Shown one piece after another: positions 42,978 to 53,835 of a stretch of DNA of 64,000 bases. The notes beneath the pieces were generated by a model. The model ran no database searches. It saw only the letters and a program-made list of their open reading frames with translations, and was not told where the DNA came from. Source of the DNA: Sphaerosporella brunnea (taxonomy: Eukaryota > Ascomycota > Pezizomycetes > Pezizales > Pyronemataceae); contig VXIS01000131.1 in assembly GCA_008704415.1 (NCBI GenBank), forward strand, positions 1 through 64,000, read 5' to 3'. The position numbers and the translations under genes were made by a program. Position 1 is the stretch's first letter. Each line of letters starts with the position of its first letter.

Positions 42978-45900
42978 TTACGCATCCTCCTGCGGTCTTA
43001 CGAAGCCGTCCGTAACCCGTTGTCCGTCGTCCGCAACACCGTCCGTAAGCTCGTTCGTTCCGCGATCCGCAGCACGGATGCGCTTCCGATCACATGCGCC
43101 ATCACTCCCCCTGACCGGTGCATCCGTCGATGCGGTCATATTGAGTTGCGAAAGAAATTCGGTGTGCTTGATGCGTTCCAAGGCTTTCGTAAATCCGTCG
43201 GCTTTCATCTCTTCGGTGCGCAAGTACGCGATGCGGATGAGATTTTGTTCGTACATTTCGCGAATGTACCGAAAGCGTACACCGATGTGTCTGCTTGATG
43301 CTTTATATAGCCCGCTAGTGATAATATCAATGGCTGGTTGATTGTCGTGATAAATCCGCAAAGGACGCGTCGGTTGTTCGTCCGTTGCGGTGTCGCCATG
43401 AATTTCCGCATCCACTTCCGCAAGCCATCGTCCGTCATCAATACCCATTGCTACCGCAATATATTCTGCTTCCGCAGTTGAACGCGCCGTAAGCGGTTGC
43501 TTGGATGACTTCCAGCCGATGATCGATCCGTAACGGTCCGTAATAACGATGCCGGAAGTTGACTTGTAATCGTCCGTATCGCCCGCAAAGTCTGCGTCCG
43601 CATAGACCGCAAGTTGTTCGTCCGCTTCGCAATTGTTCGTTCGTCCGCGTAGCAATCCAAGCTTGCCTGTTCCTTTGAGGTAGCGGAGAATTCGTTTGAT
43701 TGCGTTCCAATGCTGTTCGGACGGATCCGCCGCAAATCGTCCAACGATTGCGGATGCGTATGCGATATCCGGTCGTGTTGCGAGAGCTGCGTAAAGTATG
43801 CCTTCGACTGCTTCTTGATATATTTGCTGCGACACGCTTGCGCTTGCGTCTCCTTCCGTCCGCTTGCAGAGCTTGGTACGCTCCATTGGTGTTGATACGG
43901 AGTTTGCGGCGTCCATGCGGAATCGTTGAAGAACCTTTTCAATGTACATCTGTTGCGAGAGACGGATGATCCTTTGCGGACGATTGCGTTCGATCTGGAT
44001 ACCTAAGAAATATTCTCCGTTTCCGAGGTCTTTGATCGTAAATCGTTTCGCGATCCGTTCGATGATTTTCGTAACCGTTCGTTCTTTTCCAATGACCAGG
44101 AAGTCATCAACCCAGACAAGGACTAAAGCTGACGGAAGTTCATTCGCGTCCGTTCTTTCGTAATGCATGTATAATCCTGCTTCCCATTTCGACTGTCGTA
44201 AGCCCATTACATTAATCAGGTAATCTCTTGCGGTTTCGTACCAATTCAGTCCGGATTGCTTCAGTCCGTACAAACCCTATTTGACGCGGACGATATCTTG
44301 CGCCTTTGATCGTGCGTCCGAATCGTTCATCCGCAAATAAAGCTGGCCGTTTTGCGGATTCATGAAGATTCCTTGCGGAAGGCGCATATAGATGCGTTCC
44401 TTCATTTCCGCTTCGAGATACGCGGTTACGACATCCAGCTGACGAATCTCCAAGTCTTGCGCTGCGGCCATAGACAAGACCATCCGGACCGTAGCTAGCG
44501 AAACCAATGGCGAATATGTTTTCGTAAAGTCAATGCCGGGTCGCTGTTTGAAACCATGTCCTACGAGCCGGGCCTTGTACTTTTCTATCTCCCCCTCGCC
44601 ATTGAGTTTGCGCTGCAAGATTAGACGCGAGGTGATAGCTTCGGCTCCGTCCGGAAGTCGTCCGTTCGTAAGTGGTTCAAATGTTCCGTGCCGATTATGC
44701 GCTGCAAGTTCGGATTCGATAGCTTCTTTCCATTCTTTTGCATCCGGTTCGTTTAATGCGCTGTTGATATTATGTGGTCCAGGTTCGATTAACCCGATAA
44801 ATCCAGTCGTTTCGGGGTCTTCTTAACGTGCGATCGATTGCGTAGCATTCGCGGTGCCTCAGGATCTGTTGCGGACGTTTTCCAGTATGTTCCCAGATCA
44901 CTCCGCAATTCGTTCACCGCACGATTTCCAGTTTTCGTAGTTGCATGCTCTGGATTGTTAATTCGCGAGTCGCTCGCGGATGGCCGTTCAGCTCGCGTAG
45001 GTGAATCCGGAAATTGCCCTGGCGTAGCGCGTGTAAGTTCTGCTAGATTAGAGTCTGCTTGCGCAAGAAGCTGATCCTCAGCCGTGGTTCGGAAGAGGTT
45101 GCGATCGTTCGTTCCTTCGTAAGGTGTAAATGTCAAGTGTTGCGCTTCCGGCGCTCCGCCAGCTCGAATAGGACGGACCGCAGAGTCTGCTGTATATGTT
45201 CCCTCCGTGGAGTCGTACGAAAGATCGTCTGTTTCGTCCGGAAGCATGATGCGTGCCTTGCGTCCCTCCGTTCGATCCGTATACTTAAAGTACGGGCGAT
45301 TCTCAAATACGACAATATCGCGCGTAAGAAAGGTCGTCTTGCGTTGCGAATCGTAGACTTTGTAGTGCTTGGAAGTGTTCGTATATCCGACGAATACGGT
45401 CTGGGCTGGAATGGAATGGATTACTGGAACGGGGCTGGAATGGGGCTGATCACTCGAACGCGGCTGGAATGGGATTGATCACTTGAACGGGGCTGAAATG
45501 GCATGGATCACTGGAACAGGGCTGATCACTCGAACGGGGTTGGAATGGGGCTGATCACTCGAAAGGGGCTGGAATGGGATTGATCACTGGGATGGGATGG
45601 ATCACTGGAACGGGGCTGGTATGGGATGGATTACTGGAACGGGGCTGAAATGGGGCCGATCACTCGAACGGCGCTGGAATGGGATTGATCACAGGAAGGG
45701 GCTGGAATGGGATGGATTACTGGAACGGGGCTGGAATGAGGCTGATAACTCGAACGTGGCTGGAATGGGATTTATCACTGGAACGGGGCTGGAATGGGAT
45801 TGATCACTGGAACGGGGCTGTGAGGCACGCGGGCCGAACTTACTATCCGGCCGCTTGTTCTTGTGTATTTGACAGTACGCAACGGAACCCCAAATGCGAA

Positions 45901-48016
45901 GGTGCGATACGTCCGGAAGGCCTCCGGTCCACATTTCGTAAGGCGTTTGCTTTCCGCCGTTGCCTTTCGTAAGACTGCGATTGTTGAGGTAAACTGCCGT
46001 GTGGACGGCTTCCGCCCATAATTCTTTCGGTGCGTTCGCATGCTGCATCATCGCATTTACGCGTCCGATGGTAACGCGGTTCGCATTTTCGCAGACGCCA
46101 TCTTCTTGCGGAGTATGTGGGATCGTGGTATGCGCTTGCATACCGCCTGTAGCTAAGTGTTTCTGAAATGCGGTGGATGTATACTCACCTCCGCCATCCG
46201 TACGAACGGATGGGACCTTATAATTGCGGTCCGCAAATAAGCGTTCGGCTTCTGCTTCGAATTGCTGAAAGTATGCGGATGCTTCCGACTTGCGCTTGAG
46301 GAAGAAAACCACTGTGGACCGCGTGTAATCATCGATAATTAGCTGAAAGTACCGCGAACCTCCAATAGATGCGGTCTTCATGGGGCCATTGAGATCAGAG
46401 TGGATAAGCTCCAATGGTCGGTTTGTCCGCCGTTCGGATGGACGAAACTTCGTCCGAATCATCTTTCCGGTAATACAATCGATGCATCGTTCGTCCGTAT
46501 GTTCGATCTTAGGCATTCCGGAAGTGCACTCGCGCGTCTTCATGACAGTCCGTAAGTCCAAATGACCCATTCGCTGGTGCCATAATTCGGCCTGATGCGT
46601 TCGTTTACCGGTAGAAGTTGCCTTGCGTTCGTCCGTTACGAGTTGCGCTGCTCCGTCGCGCCTTACGAGTTGTCCGCTGGCTCTTGCGGATAAGCGGGAG
46701 ATATTGCTATCTGGCGAAACACGTTCGCAAACTGCTTCCACTCGTCCGTTCCGTCTAATCGTTGCGTTTGCAGTACCGAATTCAACCGTAAATCCCTTGC
46801 GCGTCAACTGTCCTATGGAAACGAGGTTTCCGGCAGTGCAAGCAGGTACATACAATACATCCGTAATTTCGACCTCTGTCTTGCGTCCATCCGGACGTTC
46901 AACTGTAACAATCGCGGTTCCGCTTCCTTCAACCGAAACGCGTTCTCCAGTCGCAGTCTGGAAGGTTCGTCGATTTGTTGCGGGAATGAATTCGCAAAAT
47001 GCGCAGCGGTCTGCGGTCATATGGTTGGAGCATCCGCTATGCAAATACCAAATGGACGTCTTCCGATTTACGTCCACTCGCAGCGCAAGGTCTGCAATAT
47101 GCAACATGCTGCTTACCGCATCTTTCGGTTCGTTGTTCATATCCTTACGACCTTTTGCGCCGTGTTTGTTGCTAGCTTCCGAGCATTCTGCGCGCTTGTG
47201 TCCAGGCTTTTGGCATCGGTAGCAGACAATCGTTCGTGCTCTTCCGGACGTGCCCCTGCGATTCGTACCTTGTGCGTTGCGTATGGACGCCTTTCCAGTC
47301 CGTCCGCCGTTCGCCTGTCCCGTTCTCCGTACGGTCGATGTGAACAGCGCGCTTCCGGCATCTATGCCTTTTTCTCTTTTCAAGTCCGCTTCGTGCGCTT
47401 CGAGACGGGTGATAACTTCTTGATACTTCGAACGATCGGTGATGGTTCCCTTGATTACCTGCTTGAGCGTAGCCCAGGAATGGTCGTTCGGAAGACCGTG
47501 ACGGAGGTGGAAATACCACCGCGAGTCGTCAAACTTTCTTCCGCACGTGCGTAAGTCGTTTGCAAGCTCAGCAATTCGGTTGACGTAAGAACGAACGGAG
47601 CCGCATTCCTCAAGCTTGACATCGAACAGCGTAGATTCGAGATATTCCTCATCGTGGCGGACAACCGCTTCCTGATCCGTTTTCAGCGTATCCCACAACA
47701 GCTTTGGATCCGAAAACGTATCATCGCTATACCGGACCGCAAGCGAATCATCTAAACCCAGCCGGATCGTAGATGCAGCCTTCATGACCCGCTGCCGATA
47801 TTCACGGATCTCCCGTGCGAGCGCACGATCCTGTTCCGTCGCACGCGTTGCCACTTTACCGTCCGCAAGTGATGGATCCGTGTCCGTTCCATCGACCACC
47901 TCCCAGACACCTTTCGCCATCAAGATGTCGCGCATCCGCATGGACCACCTGGAATAGTTTCCATCGGACAGATGTTCGATCGTAAATCCGCTTTCTGAAA
48001 TCGTAGTTGCAGACAT
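42978..48016 (-). pseudogene. Ty1/copia Gag-Pol polyprotein, near complete but inactivated
   Basis: The order on the minus strand is complete. From ATG 48016 come the Gag, a zinc knuckle CYRCQKPGHKRAEC (residues 265-278) and a protease motif WYLHSGCSNHM. The integrase has WHQRMGH...CIDC, HSDLNG, RTDGGGEY and a Glu in VCENANR. The reverse transcriptase has QLDVVTAYL and VWVDDFLVIG. The RNase H has YADADFAGD, AEAEYIAVAMG and YHDNQPAID, ending at 42978. Four lesions are visible. The protease Asp is His (codon 47039-47041). Satellite DNA interrupts the gene at 45404-45820. A frameshift lies near 44.80 kb. A TAG at 44277-44279 stands where the family has a Lys before LYGLKQSG. Full LTRs were not found. 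Confidence 0.9.
45404..45820 (-). repeat. GATC satellite array 3, inserted in the copia gene
   Basis: 417 bp of about 14-15 satellite monomers (GGGGCTGGAATGGGATTGATCACT type). CTG occurs at both borders (45401-45403 and 45818-45820). The copia coding sequence is continuous in frame across the site if the array and one CTG are ignored (..FGPRASQ / TVFVGYT..). The array is therefore an insertion, not a replacement. Confidence 0.9.
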
Positions 48017-48147
48017 CGTTGCAAGTTTGCAGGGAGTGTCTGTTGCGACGCGCTTTTGTTGCGGATACTCGTTCGTTGCGAAGTCAAAGGGTCTTTTGCG
48101 GTAGGTGCGTTACGATCGCGCACCCGGGCTTATAACCTGATAGAAAG

Positions 48148-48174
48148 TATATAGACAGAAGAGTGGTCAATTTG
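48148..48174 (-). repeat. Direct repeat flanking the copia element, right copy
   Basis: TATATAGACAGAAGAGTGGT CAATTTG, partner of 42806-42832, located 132 bp upstream of the copia Gag start. Confidence 0.5.
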
Positions 48175-48189
48175 AACGTGTTGGGTTTG

Positions 48190-48267
48190 CCACATCGCCG
48201 GCCCGACCTGACCCACTCCGTGGGGCCCCGTTTGACCTGGCGGCCGGCCGGACTATTGACCGCCCTG
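48190..48267 (-). mobile_element. MITE-like repeat family B/C fragment
   Basis: On the minus strand it starts CAGGGCGGTCAATAGTCCGG and carries CAAACGGGGCCCCAC, mixing features of families B and C. No far terminus is seen. Confidence 0.45.
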
Positions 48268-48589
48268 CTCTGGCCGGGTATCCCGTGAGAGCAAGGGCGT
48301 TGAATTTTGTGCGGGCAATTGCATTCCGATGCGGGCACGGTCGTACATCCTCTGATGCCTCTGCAAGACTGCTCCTCGTCGTTCCAATCACCGTGCGGCA
48401 TGGCGGGCTATGACCTACCGAGTGGTTGACATATGTGCGGTGGCCTTTGGGCGTCGGCCTGGGGACGTGGACGTTGCTGGACAGTCAACGGCATATATGC
48501 CCTTTCATCAAGCACGAGAGGACCTCCAAATCGCGCGCTGTTGGAGAAACAGCACGCTACACATCCTTTCCACCCTCATGCCGCTCGCA
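48268..48589. other. No gene recognised
   Basis: Nothing supportable. Confidence 0.35.
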
Positions 48590-48608
48590 GGGTTAGGGTT
48601 ACTAACCC
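48590..48608 (+). repeat. Head-to-head telomere-like junction
   Basis: GGGTTAGGGTTA is followed directly by CTAACCC: two TTAGGG-type units meeting a CCCTAA-type unit in inverted orientation. It sits at the upstream edge of the gene-family block. Confidence 0.6.
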
Positions 48609-48651
48609 TTCCCGTCGAGTGAGAGCTACGTGTAGCAGATCTCCCATAAAT

Positions 48652-48780
48652 GAACCGCCACCTTCCCACTTGCTCCCTTCCTTCCATCGAACCCTCGATT
48701 AGCCCACCTCGACCTACAAGAAAAAAAATTTTCTTCCTCACGAAAAAAAACCTCTAACAAAGTAAGCGCGCCCTGCATCG
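48652..48780 (+). repeat. Single minisatellite unit upstream of the 48.9-kb genes
   Basis: One copy of the unit that is repeated six times at 20206-20880, in the same position and orientation relative to the gene (CGATTAGCCCACCTCGACC, A-runs, AAGCGCGCCCTGCAT). Confidence 0.85.
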
Positions 48781-48882
48781 CACCCGTATAATAGACACAA
48801 CGGTATTGCATCGTCGCAACGGTCCGCTTGCTTTGGTGCTTTCGCTGATCGTGTCGTCTAATTTCGTGGCTAACGTAACCAG

Positions 48883-49302
48883 ATGGGCAACGCGAAATAT
48901 CAAGACCTGGCGGACGATCTCGGACTCTCCTGCGCTGTAGTGCGTGATGGCGTCGAAAACTACTTTCAGGACAACCAGGCGTGGTTGTGCGACCGAGGAA
49001 ACCACTCCAAGTGGAACGCAGTTCGCGTGGATCGCCTCATCGCCACCAAGACCATCGCCACTGACAAGTGGTTGTCGAAGGCTGTCGAATTGGGGTACGT
49101 ACCGCGTCATGTTGTCCGGGAAATCGGCAAAGACAACGTTAACGTCCAACAGACCATTATCCTCCTCGGTGACAACACAGCCGGCATCAACACTGAAAAC
49201 AACGACTTTCCAAATGCGACAAGGGACCTCAGGATTCACTACGATGGCGAAATATCAAGACATGGCGGACGATCTCGGTCTCTCCTGCGCCGTAGTGCGT
49301 GA
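48883..49302 (+). CDS. Paralogue of the 19-kb gene, tandem copy 1
   Basis: ATG at 48883 in the same context as the 20114 start (TAACGTAACCAGATGGGCAA). The first ~118 residues are MGNAKYQDLADDLG, RGNHSKWNAVRVDRLIATKT, AVELGYVPRHVVREIGKDNV and DFPNATRDLRIHYD. A 355-bp tandem duplication follows, and because 355 is not a multiple of three this frame runs into the second copy out of phase and stops at 49302 after a spurious tail (ISRHGGRSRSLLRRSA). It lacks the Ala/Glu coiled coil of the 19-kb relative. Function unknown. Confidence 0.6.
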   Translation: MGNAKYQDLADDLGLSCAVVRDGVENYFQDNQAWLCDRGNHSKWNAVRVDRLIATKTIATDKWLSKAVELGYVPRHVVREIGKDNVNVQQTIILLGDNTAGINTENNDFPNATRDLRIHYDGEISRHGGRSRSLLRRSA

Positions 49303-49660
49303 TGTCGTCGAAAACTACTTCCAGGACAACCAGCAGTGGTTGTGCGAGCGAGGAAACCACTCCAAGTGGAACGCAGTTCGCGTGGATCGCCTCATCGCCA
49401 CCAAGACCATCGCCACTGACAAGTGGTTGTCGAAGGCTGTCGAATTGGGGTACGTACCGCGTCATGTTGTCCAGGAAATCGGCAAAGACAACGTTAACGT
49501 CCAACAGACCATTATCCTCCGCGGTGACAACACAGCCGGCACCAACACTCAAAACAACGACTTTCCAAATGCGACAAGGGACCTCAGGATTCACTACGAT
49601 GCTATACGCGATCAGATCGAATCCGCAGCACGGGTAGATTGGGATATTCCGCAAGCATAG
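49244..49660 (+). CDS. Paralogue of the 19-kb gene, tandem copy 2, 138 aa
   Basis: ATG at 49244 gives MAKYQDMADDLG and continues colinear with copy 1 (RGNHSKWNAVRVDRLIATKT, GYVPRHVVQEIGKDNVNVQQ) to a distinct end (AIRDQIESAARVDWDIPQA). The two copies are nearly identical at DNA level, differing at scattered bases. This copy keeps a complete frame to its own stop, so it is the better candidate for a functional product. A telomere-like CCCTAACCCT begins 22 bp after the stop. Confidence 0.6.
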   Translation: MAKYQDMADDLGLSCAVVRDVVENYFQDNQQWLCERGNHSKWNAVRVDRLIATKTIATDKWLSKAVELGYVPRHVVQEIGKDNVNVQQTIILRGDNTAGTNTQNNDFPNATRDLRIHYDAIRDQIESAARVDWDIPQA

Positions 49661-49681
49661 TCATCTCGGTACTGACAGCCC

Positions 49682-49693
49682 AACCCTAACCCT
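49682..49693 (-). repeat. Interstitial telomere-like dimer
   Basis: AACCCTAACCCT just downstream of the second paralogue, oriented opposite to GGGTTAGGGTTA at 48590, so the pair brackets the duplicated genes. Confidence 0.65.
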
Positions 49694-51158
49694 CCCCAGC
49701 ACCTGCAGCTCTTCAAGATGTAGGATAAGGCTTCGGGAACTGTCGAAAGTGTTCTCACGGTCGCTGGCCCTGGATCCACTGCCGTTGTCGTCCGTTTTGC
49801 TGTTGTTGCATGGAGAACGACACCGCGAAAGTCTGCGCTCACCGCAGCCCCACCCGTTCCTAGTTGTGAATACTGCACACCGTACTCGTACACACCATTC
49901 GAGACAGCGACGCTGAGTCATCCGGGTACGCGTGCTCCGCCAGGTCATGCCTACCAAGATCACCCACCAGCGCCTGCACGCTCTCCCGCAACTATCTTTG
50001 ACCGGCCGCCATTTGCCCCGGACGCAGCACGCGTACACCTTCTACACATCTGAAATCCATCGCAGCGGCGGCCGTGTGCACCGGTATTCAGCCGCCTGAA
50101 ATATCCTCATCCAGCACCCTCCCTTGACTTGCTGCTACCTGACACCCTGCAACTTTCTGCCCGGCGACGTGAGTGTTGCAGCACTAGGAACACGAAAGCT
50201 AAGATGGTGCTTTCCTTGCCTTGCGTGGCGTGGGTATTCGGAAGCAGTTGAAATCTCCGCCTCCAGGACACCACTTCCTGCCTCTCGCCGGCCGCCCGCC
50301 GTTTGGCGTGCGAGCGAGTAGCCGTCCTGGGCCGCTGGAACCTCCTGTGAATCGTCGGTGGACGTACCAAGCAGTGTTCTCACCCCTGCACACTGCGGGT
50401 ATACACGTTCCCAGTGCTCCAATCATACTGCCCCAACCAGCTTTGGATCAACACACAAGCGCTACTTGAGATCTACAAGAGCTTGTTTCGCTTTTTGGGA
50501 ACAACAATTCCAGCTTGGGAGAAAGGACTCTCAGCCAGGACACTTGCGGCTGGCATACAGAGATATCAGCGAGCATTTAGTGAGTATAACCCCAGTTCGC
50601 CGATAGCTTTTGAAAATAGACAGGACGCTGATCCGGGGCAGTGCATCCATTAATTCATGTTCCATGGTTCTGTTGGTGATGGTAGGACGGTGGAAGGTAG
50701 TAGGTCATATTGGGAGTTAAGGAGGTTGCGCGAGGCAGCGCGACAGCAATAGGCAACTCGAAGTTTCAAAATGTGCTTGTCAGTATTGTTCGCGGCAGGG
50801 CTTCCAGTTTGGCTTTCATGCCGTAGCCATCCTCGATCAACCGCCTAACCGGCGAGCGACAGTCAATCACTTCTGCCGTTCATCCCCATAGATCGCAAAC
50901 CCAAGCGCATGTAATCCTCCGTCAAGGTTAAAACTCATTCATTCCGCTCTACCATGTGTCTATCGCATAAAGACCGACTGCGATCGAGACAAACAGAAAA
51001 CAAAACAACTGTTTGCCCCCAAGGGGAGCACAGCTCGGCCGCTACTGACTAGCTACCACCAGGCCAGTGTAGCGGTTTCAATTTTCGCTTGGGCACCGAC
51101 CATTTACGGCGCAACGCCGCCGCCCAAACGACCGGAACGCCTTGTATGGCCGCCTCAA
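49694..51158. other. No gene firmly supported
   Basis: A plus-strand frame ending at 50653 (QALLEIYKSLFRFLGTTIPA, WEKGLSARTLAAGIQRYQRA) looks protein-like but has no ATG in frame nearby. I do not recognise it. The rest shows nothing. Confidence 0.3.
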
Positions 51159-51395
51159 TCAGCCGTCACCTCTCAGTGTTTCCGCAAGGCTAATGTCAAA
51201 CACAACTTGAACGCTATCTCTGCCGGCTTGAGGGTGGATGCGCAGGGTGGTGACGACGAGTGCGGGGTGCGGCCGGTAATTCCCTCCAATCTGATGCCGC
51301 ACCTTGAAGAAGCCTTGTCCGTAGTGGCCATGCATCCACTGCAGGGCGTTTCCCACATGGAGGCCATACTTCTGTGCACGGCCCCGAATACGCAC
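51159..51395 (-). pseudogene. Possible hypothetical gene fragment
   Basis: A minus-strand frame gives RIRGRAQKYGLHVGNALQWM, then HGHYGQGFFKVRHQIGG and VVTTLRIHPQAGRDSVQVVF to a stop at 51159. Composition looks coding, but no start or family is recognised and the upstream continuation is out of frame. Confidence 0.25.
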
Positions 51396-53835
51396 GTCAA
51401 AAGGTGAACTGTTGCCCCACCAGCTTCGCTAACACAAGGGCCAGCAGAAACGTGGAAGCCTGTTGATTTGCGGCATGTTGACTCCACCTAGATCGTTGCT
51501 GGACATTACGGAACTCCCCAGTGGAATGCAGGAGCAGCAGAATGAATTCCCGCGCGGCCGGGTGGTTGTTAAGCCATGAGCGACGCGTTCTTCAGCCGAT
51601 TTGCGGTAGACACTCTGGGACCTGCTGCCATCGGTGCTAGCGCATCATTGTAGGCCTGCCGGGAAACAAGCAACGGCACCGGGGTAGAGCCATTTGAATG
51701 GAGCGCCGGCAGCGCGTTGAGTATCGCCCCATAGATATATAGAGTTCCGTGGATCAGCAATTATACGGAACCGCTGTGCCTGAATCAAGGGCAGAATCTG
51801 GCCCCTTGGGGACCCCGGTACTGTTTGCAGGCTGCGCCCTCGTGTTGCCGGTACCTTTTGCGAGTGATAGTGCTTATGCGTCGCGTTTGGCGGATTTGCC
51901 CACAGGTGCGTAGGTATCGCTTGTGTTGATCGTCAGTTGTCCGAACGCGTCTATTTTCTCTGATCTACCCGAGTATCGCATGTGTCGGTCCTTGGACGTT
52001 GGCTTTATCGTTCGTCGTCCCTTGTTGTCGGTCGCGCGTCTGGACGTCGCTGCCGGTGTAAGTGCGTGGCTGCTCGTTATATAGACAAACCTATAGGGTG
52101 CCCCAAACCCCTTGTAACCGTGGTGACGTGAATCTGTTGCTTGCAAGGACCTGATTTACAAACCAGAAGCCCGTCGCATCCACCTGTCGTCACCACCCCT
52201 TCAGCGACCTGTCGAAGCCCGATGATGCATGATCTGGGAACGGAACAAAGGCTGGTTCATAACATCTACACAAGGAAAACCGCAAAGCGAGACCATGAAT
52301 AACACACCCGTTCCAGAGCGCAGTCGCACATCTTGTTTATCCATATCGATCGCAACGGTGCTGACTCCTACCGGCTTGGTGTTTGCAAGCTCGGGGTAGG
52401 GTGCGTCAATCCCCACCATTCTATATCTTCAATTGTGGGTTCAGTTACATGTTCAAATTCTTTGCATTAGTACACCGTACTGTAGAAGACACTTGTACGC
52501 TTTGGCGCAATGAGTGGCGGCCCGAGGGTAAGAAAACAACCTTCAAATCACCAGATCGAGAAAGTGTCTTCTGGCCTCCATTTTCTTGGATTCCCACGTG
52601 CAGTCTCGCAAATCGCTGGAATCAGAAGGAGGCGCCGTCACGGGCTACAATCGTTGAGGATGACCGTGTCTCTCGTCGGCATTGTTAATAGACGCTTTTG
52701 ATTTCTCTCAACCCTTATGATATGACCGGTCCGTGACGGCGGGGCTCTTAATAGGGTTTCATTCACAGTGTGGGCACCGGTCGGGATCATATACAGAGCG
52801 AACGGATGCTATTGACACGAGCTGATAAGTGGAAGCTACGATCGGTACTAAGTAATAAAAGTCTTGTTTCCTGGCCCCAGTGACTTGAACACTGACCAAG
52901 TGGCCGCTTGTTTGCCGAGTGGGCGACGTGTGAAAAAGACGCGCTCTGTAGCTGCAGGCGTGGGGAAAATAAATAAGCAAACTTGCCTTGTGGTCACCGA
53001 TTCAAGTTCCGTGTACGCTGGATGAAAGATCCAGCAGTGCTGTGGGAGGCACTGGCATCGAACACTGATGAGACGGAGGATGAATATGTCCAGTAAGTTG
53101 GTGAAAGCGGTGTTACAAAAAAAACTTGCTGTGCCATACAAAGTGTGGGTGGCATGTTTCGCACATTGTGACCCCGCTGATGCGGTGACAATGATATTCA
53201 CAATGCGGCCGAGCTCAAATAAACGCATCAACGCCAGTCAGAGTCCTGTTCAACAAACTACTGCACATGGATAGCATAAGCTTCGGGGTACAGATCACAA
53301 CCGGGACTGCGGACTTCGTGAATGGCTGGGTTGTCCTCCGATTCACTGAACTCTTTACTTTCCGCGGTCTACTCAGGAAATATCTTCTGTTATTACCCGC
53401 TATGCGATTCTGTAGATCACCACTGGAGGTGGTACGATTCAGCTTAATGGAACCCATCGATCGCGTGCTTCTTCTCGCGCTACGTGTTTCTTGCTACTCA
53501 GCTATGCCGTCCGCAATCTCGATGATGTGCTCATTGTTTTCTAGCTGTGATTGCTTATTGCTCCTCCTCTGCACGGTCAGTACAACGTGTCTCTATCGCC
53601 TGCGGCCTCACGTTGACGCTTGTGTCGGCATCTGCAACCAGTCCATTTCAACGTCCCCTGTCCCTGATCTGTCCGCAGTTGCCTGGCTCGCCGCTAGGCC
53701 CTACACGAGAATTTGTTGTCGACGGTTGGGGCTTGTAAATGGTTTAGTCATGTGATCGCTGAACAAATTGAATGGAAGCTGAGCTCTGCTTTGATCTACT
53801 TCTTTTAGACCCTGAACTGACCACCTCCTCGATTG
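51396..53835. other. No gene firmly supported
   Basis: Around 53.57-53.22 kb the minus strand is open except for one TAG (NNEHIIEIADGIAE / QETRSARRSTRSMGSIKLNR), possibly a decayed gene. Nothing else is supportable. Confidence 0.3.

Noticed and set aside
42806..48174. Calling the 27-bp direct repeats full LTRs of the copia element
   Set aside because: Similarity stops at both edges and there is no TG...CA terminus or 5-bp duplication.
52870..52905. Possible tRNA T-arm on the minus strand (CAGTG-TTCAAGT-CACTG)
   Set aside because: No matching acceptor, D-arm or anticodon arm lies upstream at the right distance.
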